Source: Dipteronia dyeriana
Lineage: Eukaryota > Streptophyta > Magnoliopsida > Sapindales > Sapindaceae
Length of the DNA: 64,000 nucleotides
Direction: 5' to 3'
Assembly: GCA_032871835.1 (NCBI GenBank)
Contig: CM065297.1
Span: forward strand, 41,479,098-41,543,097
The notes below the pieces were generated by a model. The model searched no databases, was not told the origin of the DNA, and was given only the letters and a program-made list of their open reading frames with translations. Positions 22,662 to 33,543 of the stretch are shown one piece after another (the stretch's first letter is position 1; each line of letters begins with the position of its first letter). A program made the translations under genes and the position numbers.

Positions 22662-23811
22662 AATGGGGCCATCTTCCCGCCATCGTCTCTTTAAAATCGC
22701 TTTTGATGCATTAGAGCGTGGGGATTTCTAGTTAGTATCTTGCATTAAATGATTACTGGGGGATATCCCAATAGATGAACCTCCATTTTTAAAGGTTGAT
22801 GTTTCTAGGCTTCACCCTGACGTCACTTTCAGCCCTCTATCGAGTTCTTCATCTAGTTCTGAATCTGATATTTCTGATCACAGGGTATCTTCTCGAAGGA
22901 TGGGTAAACATCAGAGCACAAGTAAGGTATACAAGAATGGCTCGAAAAGCGTTCAGACCAGGGAACAGACTGTTAACGAGGGCGACGTTGATGAAGTATA
23001 CAGGGCATCTCGTCTTTTGTTTTCTGACACTCGCCCTAGTGGCTTTGATACTGAGCCGAACGTGGTCGGGCCAGCTGAGATAGAAAAATATCGCTCCCGA
23101 TTCGGCTTGCCCGACTCTGTCACTTTGGTTCTTGCGGGGGATAGAGCCGTATGGAATTCTCCTGAGGGCATGGTCACGATTTACGGATTGATGCTTTGCT
23201 GCAGCGTCACACTTCCCCTTCAGCCTTTTATTGCCTGGTTTTTGGCTGGCTGAGGCAGGGATAGCTCCAGCTAAGTTGGCCCCGAATAGTTACAAATCCT
23301 TGATGTGTATGTGGCACATGTTCAGTCGAATGAACCTTTCGCCGCCTTCCCCGAATGAAATCAGGCACTTCTTTACGCCGAGGCAGGTTAGCAGAACGGA
23401 GACCTATTTCCTTGCATCTACTTCTTCGGACGGTTGGGTCCCCAAAGAAGCCAAGGTGAATCGGGGGGTCGATGCTTCTGATGATCCGAAAAAGAAGGGT
23501 TTCATATGGGGATTCCCTACATCCAACAAATTTTGGAAGAACAGTTGGTTTTTTACTAGAGGGGCTCTCAGACTTGATATCACTGTTTGATATGGGGATT
23601 CCCACATGGTGTTGAGTGTTCCCCGCTTCTTCTATTCCCCCAAAGTGTGGAACAAGAAAACAATTGACTGTAGCGACTCAGAGGTGAAGAGGCTGACTCG
23701 GGCAGCTGTTCGTACTCTAGAAAAGAGGAGCAAGAGCTATCTTTTCAAAGAGGATGACTTGATAAAGGTCGGCTTCTTCAAACAAATTTCGGGCCATCGC
23801 GGGCCTTGAAA

Positions 23812-23880
23812 GTAACCCGGCGCCCTCTGTTGTATTTCTCTGCTTTTCCATTTTCTGTTTTAATTTTTATTTTTTTTTAG
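23812..23880 (+). other. Intron 1 of the antisense gene
   Basis: 69 bp from GTAACC to a T-rich tract ending TTTTTTTTAG. Removing it joins ...GGCCTTGAAA to TGTTCGATACG and opens a continuous frame (AGLE-MFDTDVV). A polypyrimidine tract precedes the acceptor. Confidence 0.75.
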
Positions 23881-24719
23881 TGTTCGATACGGACGTTGTC
23901 AGCGATCTTCAGGCTCGCCAGGTGAAAGCGATTCTACAAGCGAGTAGAAAGGAAGCTTCCCGTCAGGGCGATGAGGGTATTGCACCACCCGAGCATGATA
24001 AGGAAACCGATATCGCTGAAGAAATTCTCGAGTGCGTTGATCAGGGTGCTCAGCCTTCTACTCAAGATTTCGCTGGTCGAAGTGGCCAAGGTGAGCCGAT
24101 TGATACCCTACTGCCTGAAAATAGGGAGAGGCAGTATGAGGGTCCAGGTGAAGAGTCTGTTGGACGGTTAGAAGCTAGCGATGGTGGTAACGTCTTGAAG
24201 GATCAAGTGCCTGCAGGTGCTGAATTCTTTGAGTCTTTTCGGGACGATCTTCAGGAAGATTCTGCTGCTGATCTTAACTTCCACCGTTCTCGGGGTGAGA
24301 AGCGAAAGGCAGTTAGTTCGCCATCTCGTCCTCTCAAAGTTACTCGAGTAGTCTCATTTATTGACTCCAGTGACGAAGATGTTACGGATGAGATTGCCCC
24401 GAGTGTTGGTGCTAGAGCATCAGTAGATGCAGCCGCTTCAGAGCCGAGTAGGGCTTCTTCTACCCCCGAAGTTGGAGATATGGGGGTTGAACCTTCGGGG
24501 GTTCCTTCTCCGTCCTTAGAGCCAAACAGGGCTTCTCCTGCCCCCGAGTTTGGAAATCTTGGAGCTAAACCCTCGGGGGTGCCTTTATTCCTTTCTCCCC
24601 ATGATATGCTACAGGAGATGTCCTCTGGTCGGGCTTATATCAGGGAGGACCGCTGGAGCAGTTTTAGAGATGGTTCACTGACCGAACGTCTCCAAAACAT
24701 TTTCAATGGCGCATCTTAT

Positions 24720-24800
24720 GTAAGTTAAATCTGACTCAGTTAATTCTGACTCATTAATTGTTTTACTTTTTGTCGGATTTCTAAGTATATTCTTTTGCAG
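24720..24800 (+). other. Intron 2 of the antisense gene
   Basis: 81 bp with consensus plant splice sites: donor GTAAGTTAAA, acceptor TATTCTTTTGCAG. Removal keeps the frame (NGASY-MVAEFAKLF) and avoids the TAA at 24726. The two consensus sites on the strand opposite to pol are strong evidence that this strand is really transcribed as a gene. Confidence 0.85.
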
Positions 24801-25835
24801 ATGGTGGCCGAATTTGCTAAGCTTTTTCAGACGCAGCAATGTCAAGCTGATCGGATAAGGCGTCTGGAGGCTCAGCTGAAGGCTAGTGAGGAGGGTCGTG
24901 CTCGAGCTGAGCAGGCTTATCAACAGGAGGTCGGCTCTGTACAGATATTTGCTGACCACTGCCTGGCGAAGCAGGTTGAAGCCGAGGATAAGGCATCTCT
25001 GGCAGCGGAGAAGGTTGCATCGCTTCAAAATCATCTTTCTTCTGCTGAAGAATCCATGCTTAAGGCAGAGCAGGAGGCGGAGCAGGCGAAGTCAGCGTAT
25101 GACCAAAAAATTGAAGATTTGGATCGCCAAGTGCTGACAGTTGAATCCCTTTCCCGATAGGCCAGGTTGGAACTGGAAGTCCAAGGGGTGGATCGTTTTA
25201 AAAGATCCCTTGCTTATGACGCCCTACTCCTTCGGGAATTTCAACGTGGGCTAGTTTCGGCCGGCGAGTTCTTCAAAGTCAAGAATAGGGCGACCGAGAA
25301 GGCATGTGCTAATTGGGAGTTGTCAATCAAACACCATGTGGACAGGTCCTAGGAATCTATTCGATTCAGATGAAGGAATGGAGAGCCTACTGTCATAGTC
25401 AAGGCAAAGAGTCCCATCCTATGCATTTAGAGATTCCGTCCGAGCATTCTCTCTCGACCTTTTACGCAAGTTAAGAGTCGGTTGAGGGTGTAGTCCCGGA
25501 TGTCGGGCCAGTCCCGGGTGAAGATTACAGCCAGTGGAGGGATGATACTGTCGAAGATATTACTTGGCCATCTAATGAGAGCCTGCTTCGTGAGTACTAG
25601 GTGGTGCCAGATCTGAGTATTGGCAAAGGCTCAAAGTCCTCGCAACCTTGATTTTGTAAATTTGCAGAAAATTCTGATTCTTTATTTTTTACTTGTAAAG
25701 AACCATTCTTTGAACTGCAACCATTCTTTTAGGAGCAATAAAATTCAATTTTATTCTGAGTTGAATGGTTTTGGTCTATTTTTTGCTGATTATTGCCGAG
25801 TGTTGTATTAAACTGGCTGATGGTCGGTTAACTTA

Positions 25836-26212
25836 ACCGAGTATCTTATTAAACCGGTTGTTACCCGAATAACTTCAATTGCCAAGTATTTTATTTAACT
25901 GGCTTCTTTGATGTTCGGGTAACTTAACCGGGTAACTTAACCGAGTATCTTATTAAACCGGTTGTTACCCGAATAACTTTATTTGCCAGGTATCTTATTA
26001 AACTGGCTTCTTCGATGTTCAGGTAACTTAACCAAATATCTTATTAAACCGGTTGTTACCCGAATAACTTCAATTGCCAAGTATCTTATTAAACTTGTTT
26101 CTTCATTGTTCGGGTAACTTAACCGAGTATCTTATTAAACCGGTTATTACCCGAATGACTTCAATTGCCAAGTATCTTATTAAACTGGCTTCTTTATTAT
26201 TAACCGAGTCAT
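25836..26212. repeat. 91-bp tandem repeat array, four copies
   Basis: Units start at 25836, 25940, 26031 and 26122, each with ACCGAGTATCTTATTAAACC or a variant and TTGTTACCCGAATAACTTC. The first interval is 104 bp through a 13-bp insertion; the others are exactly 91 bp. The array lies between the 3' ends of the convergent antisense gene and pol. Confidence 0.92.
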
Positions 26213-26790
26213 CTTGAGACAAGTTTTTCACTTGTGTTTCATACCCGGTTGCTACCCGAATGTTACATCAAGGCTCACCATGATCATACGTTTGAGTCCT
26301 TACGCAATACCAAGGACGTCTCCCTAGTTTTTATGCGCAAGGGTTTACCGAATCGTTGAGCTCTTTTTTTAAAAAAAAAAAAGTGCTTCAACACAGCTAC
26401 GCATTTCACCGGAATTTCTCCCGATAGCATCCCGAGCATTTTTCCAAAGTCTTGTGCATCGGGTTTGCCTTTTCGCGAAGGTCATTTTGACCCTGCTCGG
26501 TTGGCATGCTCTTACGAGCTTCTCCGCCCATTCGGGATTTGATGGTCCCGAGAATTCTATTTGCATGTTCTTATTATCATGCTCTGCTTCCATATGATCT
26601 TATTATCATATCCCTTTTTTGGAAATCCCGAACTGGATGCTATCCTTTTGGAAATTCCGAGTAATTTTATTTATTATTGCAAAAAATCGACAGATTTAAA
26701 TTACAATTTTATATTTATCCTACCAATAAAAGAATAGAATATTTAATATATATATATATATATATATATATTTTAAGGATAGAAAATCTT
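26213..26790. other. Non-coding spacer with A-tract and (AT)n run
   Basis: No gene seen. It contains an (A)12 tract at 26371-26382 and an AT microsatellite at about 26749-26771. It would be the shared 3' region of the convergent antisense gene and pol. Confidence 0.6.
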
Positions 26791-28008
26791 CAGATATTGG
26801 GCATTGCATGGTCGGGGTAACACCCCTCCATTGGATCGAGCAATCCAATAAACTCCATGGCCAGCTATCCCCTAGATCTTGTATGGACCTTCCCATTTGT
26901 CAGCCAGGGATCCTGCGGCTCTGTTTTTTGTGTTCAACGACACCTTCCTGAGCACCAGGTCTCCTAGCTGGACTTTCCTGATCCGAACACAAGAATTGTA
27001 GTGGCGAGCCACTCTTAGTTGATATGCTGTATTTCTTATTCGGGACTTTTCCCTTTTTTCTTCTAGCTCATCCAAACTTTGTAGTAGCGTATCAACATTC
27101 TGCTCTTCATCGTATAGCCTGACCCGTGGGGATGCATACGATGTTTCTATGGGGATGACAGCTTCTGTTCCGAACGCTAGGGTGAACGGAGTTTCTCCTG
27201 TTGAAGTCCTTGCTGTCGTTCGATATGCCCATAATACTTCAGGAAGCTTTTTAACCCAGCTTCCTTTTTTGTAATCTAACTTTGCTTTAATGGTGTGCTT
27301 GATAATTTTATTTATTGCTTCTACTTGCCCGTTTGTTTGAGGGTGAGCTGGTGTCGCATAGTAGTTAGCAATATGATACTTCTCGCACAACTGTCTGAAC
27401 TTTTGGTTATCAAACTGAGTGCTATTGTCGGTGATTATAGTGTCCGGAACTCCAAACCTATAAAGTATATTTTTCTTTACAAAATTTATGATGTTGGCTT
27501 CCGTGATATGCACCAGCGCTTTAGCTTCTACCCATTTTATGAAATAATCGACAGCTACTATGGCATGCTATGCTCCACCCCCTGTCCCAGCTGGCATTGG
27601 ACCGATCAGGTCTAGTCCCCACATGGCGAATGGCCATGGCACAGTGAGGTTTCTGAGTTTTTCTGGGGGTTGTTGGATATCGTTAGCAATCCTTTGACAG
27701 GTATTGTAACTTTCCGACCACTGCTGTGCATCTAAGAAAAGCGTAGGCCAGTAATAGCCTTGTCTGAGTACCTTATGCGCCAGGCTTCTACCTCCAGTGT
27801 GGTTTCCGCAAACCCCTCTGTGGATCTCTTGAAGTATTCGATGTGCATCTTTCTCCGGCACATATCTCTGGAGAGCTCGGGAGAACCCCCTTCTGTATAA
27901 TTCTCCTCCGATCATGGTATATATAGCCGATCGATACCTGATACACTTTGTTAATACCGAATCTTCTAGGAGCATGCCTTCTTCCAGGAACCTTCTCAGC
28001 TGGACCAT
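26790..28008 (-). pseudogene. Tat Gypsy integrase (two nonsense codons)
   Basis: Integrase with an H2C2 zinc-binding domain at the start (HRGVCGNHTGGRSLAHKVLRQGYYWPT region, then CQRIAND). The catalytic core has WGLDLIGP (first D), IITDNSTQFDN (second D) and TNGQVEAINK (catalytic E), then VLWAYRTTARTSTGETPFTLAFGTEA. The C-terminal part has LGDLVLRKV and KWEGPYKI. The frame is interrupted by TAG at 27568-27570, where CAG would restore it, and by TAG at 26872-26874 near the end. Homology continues past that stop to about 26790. The DDE residues are all present, so damage is limited to the stops. Confidence 0.93.
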
Positions 28009-28026
28009 CCAACAGTCTTGCGGTGT

Positions 28027-28560
28027 TCAGATTTCTGAAATTTCCAAATGCTTAGGTTCAGCTGTACTCGGTTTAAGGAGGTGTGCAACTGGAATGGTCT
28101 TTGGTCTGATTGAGGTTGTTGCTGACGCTAATTTAGATAAAGCGTCTGCCTTTTCATTTTCTTCTCTGGGGATCTGAACGATCTTGTATTCTTTAAATTT
28201 TTGGAGGACCTGTTTTGCGATGTCACGGTAGGCAATCATTCCTTCATCTTTGGCCTGGTACTCGTCCATAACCTGGTTGACAACTACCTGTGAATCGCTG
28301 AATATCTCAACTTTATCTGCCCTAAGAGCTATGCAGACTCTGAGTCCAGCTAACAATGCCTCGTATTCGGCTTGATTATTGGTTGCTTTGAAATCAAATC
28401 TCATGGCACATTCAACATCATCTTCTTCTGGGGTGCGAACTACGATCCCTGCCGCGCTGCCATAAGTGTTTGAAGAACTATCAACATATAGTTTCTATGG
28501 GAAACTTTTATCCAACAGTCTTTTTACTTCTAGGTTTGGTTCTGTGAACTCGGCTATGAA
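28027..28560 (-). pseudogene. Tat Gypsy archaeal-type RNase H
   Basis: The second RNase H that defines the Tat clade: KLYVDSSSN with the first catalytic D, FDFKATNNQAEYEALLAG with the catalytic E, EIFSDSQVVVNQV with the next D, and IPREENEKADALSKLAS with the final D. The largest open stretch is 28027-28404. Upstream, an in-frame TAG at 28495-28497 (expected TGG) cuts the domain start. It sits between the Ty3 RNase H and integrase. Possession of both RNases H is the signature of the lineage. Confidence 0.9.
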
Positions 28561-30230
28561 GTCTGCCACCGTTTGTCATTCGAGAGAGGTTCTGGGACAT
28601 AATGAATATCGAATTCACTTAACTCGATTGCCCATTTAGTAAGTCTTCTTGATATCTCTGGTTTTTGTAAGATTTGTCTTAATGGGCAATTGGTGAGAAC
28701 CTGGATCGTATGGGCCTGAAAATATGGTCTCAGCTTTTTTGCTGCTGAAACCAATGCTAAGGCTATCTTCTCTGCCTGTGAGTACCTGGTCTCGGCCGGT
28801 ACGAGTGCCTTGCTAGTATAATACACTGGTTTCTGCACTCCATCTTCTGTTCTAACTAAGACTGAACTTGCTGCAAGCTCAGTTATTGACAGATACAGCT
28901 GAAGTATTTCTCCTTTTTGTGGTTTTGAGAAGATGGGAGCTTGCCCCAAGTACTTTTTTATTTTTAAGAATGCCTGCTCACACTCTTTATTCCACTCAAG
29001 GCCTTTCCCTTTTTTGATTATCTTGAAGAAAGGTGCGCACCTGTCTGTAGCCCTTGAGATGAATCTTCCCAAGGAGGCTAAACACCCTGTTAAGCGTTGT
29101 ACCTCTTTCAATGTTTTAGATGAGGTCATTTCTTGCAAAGCCTGGATCTTCTCATGATTAACTTCGATTCCTCTTTGATGGACTTGAAAACCCAAGAATC
29201 TTCCCGAATGGACTCCGAATAAATATTTGTTTGGGTTTAATTTCATCTGGTATCTTCTCAAAACATCAAATGTCTCTCGGAGGTTGCGGACATGCTCATC
29301 TACTGAGACGCTTTTAGTCAGCATGTCATCAATGTATACCTCCATGTTCCTTCCTATTTGTCGAGTGAAGATTTTGTTGACCAACCTTTGGTACGTAGCT
29401 CCTGCGTTTTTTAAACCGAAGGGCGTTACTGTGTAACAATATAAACCCCGATCCGTTGTGAAAGCTGTTTTTTCTTCATCAGCTTTGTTCATCCAGATCT
29501 GATTGTATCCCGATTACGCGTCCATGAAGCTGAGCAGTTCATGACCTGCTGTGGCATCCACCAGCTGATCTATTCTTGGGATTGGGAAGCTATCCTTTGG
29601 ACATGCCTTGTTTAGATCCGTGAAATCTAAGCACATCCTCCATTGTCCATTTTTCTTCTGGACGAGGACTACGTTGGCGACCCATTGAGGGTAGCTGACT
29701 TCTCTGATTGATCCAGTCGCTAGTAGCTTTTCCACCTCTTGTTTGATTGCTTGACTTCTTTCAGGATTGAACGATCTTCTCTTATGTATTACCGGTTTGG
29801 CATTCGGGCTAACTGCGAGGTGGTGGGATATTACTAGGGCATCTATCCCGATCATATCTTCATGACTCCAGGCGAATACATCTTTGTACTCTCTAAGTAG
29901 ATTGGTCAAGTCTCGCTTGACTTTTCCTTCCAAGTTGGCCCCAATCCTGATTTTCTTGTCCGGTTTGTCTTCTTTGAGTAGTATTTCAACCAATTCTGTC
30001 TTGTATTCATTCGAGCCCTCCCTTGGATCCAGTTCGAATGACAAGGATTCTTTACACTGATTTGGCTGCATTCTGGTGCATACTTGTTCAGCATCACGCT
30101 TGTCTCTGTATACTGATAGATTTGCTCTTCGGGCCATCTCTTGGGATCCTTTGACTATCCCAACCCCTTGTTCTTTTGGGAACTTGATCATTAATGCATA
30201 AGTGGCCATCACGGCCTTTGTTTTATTCAA
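28554..30230 (-). pseudogene. Tat Gypsy reverse transcriptase and RNase H
   Basis: Two open stretches separated by one nonsense codon (TAA at 29514-29516, between FMDA and SGYNQIWM). The first covers fingers and palm: KDVFAWSHEDM, KLLATGSIREVSYPQWVANVVLV, NGQWRMCLDFTDLNKACPKDSFPIPRID. The second has TPFGLKNAGATYQRLVNKIF, the active site VYIDDML, KYLFGVHSGRFLGF, and the Ty3-type RNase H with FSKPQKGEILQLYLSITELA and YTSKALVPAETRYSQAEKIALALV. Near the end a 1-base deletion and a TGA at 28576-28578 (expected CGA) shift the frame before VADFIAEF. Confidence 0.93.
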
Positions 30231-30623
30231 GAATGGCCGGCCTTATAATGTATTATACAGCCAATTATCCAAGTCAACTACCACGAAGTCGAGCAGGACA
30301 GTCCTCTGGCATGGTGCCGTTCCGATCTTAACAGGTAGTTTTACCGTCCCGAGTGACCTGACCTCTATTCCCCCAAATCCTCTTAATGAAGTATGGAAAG
30401 GTTGTAAAACTTTTTGGTCTAGTCTTAGCTTGTCGTATACGGCCACGCTTAGGATGTTTGTTGATCTCCCATTATCTATTAAAATTCTCCGGACTTCCCT
30501 ATGGCCGATCCGGGAACTTATAACCAAAGCGTCATTAGGTCGAACATCGACGCCATGGGAATCTGCCTCTGTAAAGACTATTGAGTCCCATCCTTCCTTT
30601 ATCCCTTTTCGGGTTTGGTTCAA
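30231..30623 (-). pseudogene. Tat Gypsy protease
   Basis: Aspartic protease domain: ALVISSRIGHREVRRILIDNGRSTNIL holds the catalytic aspartate in LIDNGRS, where D-N-G takes the place of D-S/T/G-G. VKLPVKIGTAPCQRTVLLDFVVVD follows. The stop at 30243-30245 falls in the conserved L-GRPFL motif, with GRPFLNKTKAV continuing in frame downstream, so a single codon separates protease from RT. Confidence 0.88.
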
Positions 30624-32390
30624 CCAAGTTTACGTCGAAGTTATTCCTTGCTTCTACTGTTTCTCGGATTTCCTGAGTTCGTTCTCGGTTGCTTCTCCCA
30701 GTAGAAGGTCCTCCAAAAATTGTATGTATTACTTGATTGGCTTCGGGGCTGGTTCTCTGGTTTTGACCAGGGTTGTGATCAACCTTGACTTTCTTAGTTT
30801 CTAGTCTCTCGTCTTTTTTCAAGATTACATCCCGTAGGTGCCCTTCCCGAATAAGAGGTTCTATGTAATCTCTGAGCTGAAAACACTTTGAAGTTTCATG
30901 CCCAGTTTCTTTATGAAACCTACAATACTTGGTTGTATCTCTCCGAGCGAACTGTGATTGTCGCCGCGGTTCTTGCACCATATTATTTTCATCCAAGATG
31001 GCTAGAATTTCTTCTTGTTTCTTCCGAAGAGGGGTGTAATTGGTATATCTACCTTGGTATTTCTCTGTGGACCGTTCGGCGTTGGGCCCATTACCCCCAT
31101 CCTTGTTTTTCTCCTTGCCGTTCCCTTTATGTTTTTCCTTTTGATTCTGCCCCTTGGATTCGGTATTCTTATGTTTGGGCTTTCCTCCAAGCATATAGCT
31201 TCCTCCTGTAGCTAACTCTTCTTCCTCGACCAGAGTGTATCCTCCCGCCATATCCATCATGTCCGCGTACCTAGTCAGCCGTGCTCTTCTCAAATCGAAG
31301 GATAGTCGTCCATTCTGCAAGTTATTGGTGAAGGCAGCAATAATTGCTTCATCATTAGCGCTGCCAATTTCTGATACTGCTTGGCCGAACCGGCCCAAGT
31401 ATTTTTTTAACGAATCATCCTTCCCCTGTTTTATTTGAGATAGGTAGGCCACCGACTTCTTTATGTGAACGTTGCTCAGGAATTGCCTTGAGAAGCTCCT
31501 GTTCAATTCACTGAAATTTTCGATGCTTGCCTGAGGTAGTCTTCTGAACCATCTTGAGCATGTGTCCCCAGTGTTTACGGAAAGTTAAGACACAATAGGA
31601 AGTCACTGCGGGCATATTAAGCCATGGCACTTTTATAGCGTCTAACGTGCTCCTTTGGATCTGTATCTTTTTTGAATTGCTCCACATGCGGCATCTTGAA
31701 TCTTTCTGGGAAAGGGGTCCGTAAAATCTCCTTGGTAAATAAATTGTCGGAGTCATCGTCGAATAGATCGTTACAGCCGAAACGTCTGACTAGTGCCTCC
31801 ATCTGTCGCCTGTTATTCTCTACTTCTCGAGTTAGACTCTTGATTGTGACATCTCTATCCCCCACCAGGCTTCCTTGACGGTTGAACCGTTGGGTAACTG
31901 TCATTCTTTCTTCAGACTCTTCACTCTGATGCCGGAACTCTCGTGTGACTCCATGACGATGTTTACGGTATTGTTGATCACTGTCTTCTAATGATGACCG
32001 TCCTCTGCGCCGATCGTATTTACGACGTCTGGCAAGTATTGTTTGATTGCGATCCAGCCTCTGGTGATTTTCCTCTTCTAGTGTTTTCTGTCCAGCTGGA
32101 TTGATTAGGGAAGAGTTCCTTCTGGTTTCTGGCATAGTTATTCCTGGCCCCACCACCATCGAACGGAGCCTTACGGGTGGAGGATTGGGAGTATGTGCTC
32201 CCTCGGCCAGTAGATCAATACCTTCTCTTGCTGAGTCTGTCACCAATTGCTGCAGGGCCTCTTGGAAATGCAGCGTAAGATCTCTGCTGGTTGGAGGAAC
32301 TTGTTGGATCCCCGCCAGATGCGAAAGCTGGTTTTCTGTGTTTGCTGCTGGATTTTGTGACGTATTGCAAATATGGAAATCGCCTGGCAA
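30535..32390 (-). pseudogene. Tat Gypsy gag
   Basis: Gag begins near 32390 and runs leftwards. The N-terminal half (32390-31617) is charged, with RRRKYDRRRGRSS and EVENNRRQMEALV, then PFPERFKMPHVEQF, the entry of the gag domain. A TAA at 31618-31620 follows SAMA, a frame change lies near 31600, and a TAA at 31583-31585 sits where the derived copy at 36333 reads CAA. The C-terminal half (31506-30535) has SFSRQFLSNVHIKKSVAYL, LSFDLRRARLTRYADMMDMA, a Lys/Gly/Asn-rich basic tract and a CRFHKETGHETSKCFQL zinc-like motif (C-X3-H-X4-H-X4-C). Confidence 0.9.
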
Positions 32391-32453
32391 TTTTTGGCCA
32401 TTTCCTGAACTACTTCTGCTTCCTGCCGTTGCTTTTTAACAAGTTTGGAGGTT

Positions 32454-32476
32454 CAACCCCTCCTTCTAGCGCCAAT
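32454..32476 (-). other. Primer-binding site of the Tat Gypsy element
   Basis: On the minus strand, ATTGGCGCTAGAAGGAGGGG directly follows the 5' LTR end ...CGACGTCAACA. The TGGCGCY start is typical of plant Gypsy primer sites. The tRNA is not identified, and the site differs from that of the first Gypsy element. Confidence 0.75.
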
Positions 32477-33373
32477 TGTTGACGTCGATTTTTGGATTAT
32501 GCCAAAAAAGCCAACAAGGATTGGATTTCGGCTATTGATTTAAAGAGAAAGAGATGCAGAGAGAGTAACAAAGACAAGGTTTACGTGGTAAAACTTCGAT
32601 GGCCGGAGAAACATCCACGGGTGGTTGAAGGATCAACCAAGCCAAAATCCACTAAGAGAATAAGATGTTTACAAGCTCTCGATCTCTCTTTTTTCTCTCT
32701 ATATTTACTGTGATTGTTGTATGCTATATTGCCTATATCCTTTTTGGACGAGATTATGGGTCTATTTAGATGTTTATAGAACCCTAATCTGCCTTGTACA
32801 AGTAATACAGGATCTTTGTATTTAATTGTGATTCGGTTACTTTCTTGAGGTCGATTTGTCTTCTTTCCTGTTTCGGAGTCTCTTATGGAAATCGAGTGGG
32901 ATTCTAGTAGTGTTGTTCAATTTGGACTTGTTTCCTTATAAGAATGTAGTCTTTGTAAAGTAATTAAGTTATTTCCTGATTGGGGACTCTTCTAACTTGA
33001 ATGCTCCATTTTATTTGGGATTCCTTCCTGATGGATATCTTCGCGTATTTAATGACTTAATTCGTGTGAAATAAGCACCAAGTTCTTACTCGAGTCATAT
33101 TTATTCCCGAGTAAGATTGATACCTGACGGTCCCGAGTAGTACCGTTTGGTCCCGAGTAGTACCGTTTGGGCCCGAGTGGAAGTGTTATTTAACCAGTCC
33201 CAAGTGCTGTTAGCTGATCCCGTGTAGGTTTTATTCAGTATATGCTTACTCGGGCTTTCTTCTCTTTAATGATGCCTTATAGGATATTTCCCGGATGCCC
33301 ATTTGGGCGTTCACCTGGCTATTTTTTCCTTCCTGTCGATGACGTGTATGCTTGGTAAAATTTACATACAACA
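32477..33373 (-). repeat. 5' LTR of the Tat Gypsy element
   Basis: 897 bp with TG...CA ends, partner of 21276-22171 and bordered by the CTATT duplication. Because both LTRs are identical at insertion, the roughly 25 differences date the insertion. Under a rate of 1.3e-8 per site per year this would be about one million years, if that rate applies here. Confidence 0.95.
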
Positions 33374-33378
33374 CTATT
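33374..33378. other. Target-site duplication, right copy (CTATT)
   Basis: CTATT directly follows the LTR end ...ACATACAACA and matches 21271-21275. Confidence 0.92.
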
Positions 33379-33543
33379 AAATTATATTAACAGTAAGTGA
33401 CCGTTTGGTCTGAGGTAATCAAAATAATTTAATTCCTGAAAATTTTAAACAAAGTAATGTGATTCTTGAGAAATTTTCTTTGTTAGTTATTCAATTAAAC
33501 AATGAGCATGATTTAATATACATATATATTAAATTTTATTTAG

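Larger units (their letters stand above)
22662..25600 (+). pseudogene. Antisense additional gene of the Tat Gypsy element, three exons
   Basis: Coding strand opposite to gag-pol, placed between integrase and the 3' LTR. Exon 1 is about 22662-23811, exon 2 is 23881-24719 and exon 3 is 24801-25600. Exon 1 encodes a Ser-rich start, then YRSRFGLPDSVTLVLAG, TIYGLMLCC, FIAWFLAEAGIAPAKLAPNS and FFTPRQVSRTETYFLAS, resembling the Pfam 'putative gypsy type transposon' (Transposase_28, PF04195) family. Exon 2 is acidic and Ser/Pro-rich with a repeated EPSRASSTPEVGDMGVEPSG-type motif. Exon 3 is a long Ala/Glu/Gln coiled coil. Lesions are stops or frame changes near 22729, a 4-bp GGCT duplication at 23250, TGA at 23588, a 1-bp shift near 23790, TAG at 25158 and a frame change before 25352. 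The function is unknown. It resembles the additional ORFs reported in Tat-lineage elements. Confidence 0.75.
21276..33373 (-). mobile_element. Structurally complete Tat-type Gypsy retrotransposon (12.1 kb)
   Basis: Two LTRs of 896 and 897 bp lie in direct orientation, and a perfect 5-bp direct repeat CTATT flanks the element (21271-21275 and 33374-33378). The PBS lies inside the right LTR and the polypurine tract inside the left one, so the element reads leftwards. Pol order is gag, protease, RT, RNase H, archaeal-type RNase H, integrase. Between integrase and the 3' LTR is 4.6 kb that contains an antisense gene, and this explains the size. By eye the LTRs differ at roughly 25 positions, just under 3 percent. 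The coding part has about seven lesions, so it is recent but defective. Confidence 0.95.

Noticed and set aside
26369..26593. A 74-codon minus-strand open frame after integrase
   Set aside because: It has no recognisable motif, starts beyond the integrase end and includes a poly-Phe tail from an A-tract.
29227..31438. Plus-strand open frames (for example 30202-30804, 30888-31211)
   Set aside because: They lie exactly opposite Gypsy gag, protease and RT coding sequence, so they are mirror frames of a well-supported minus-strand gene.
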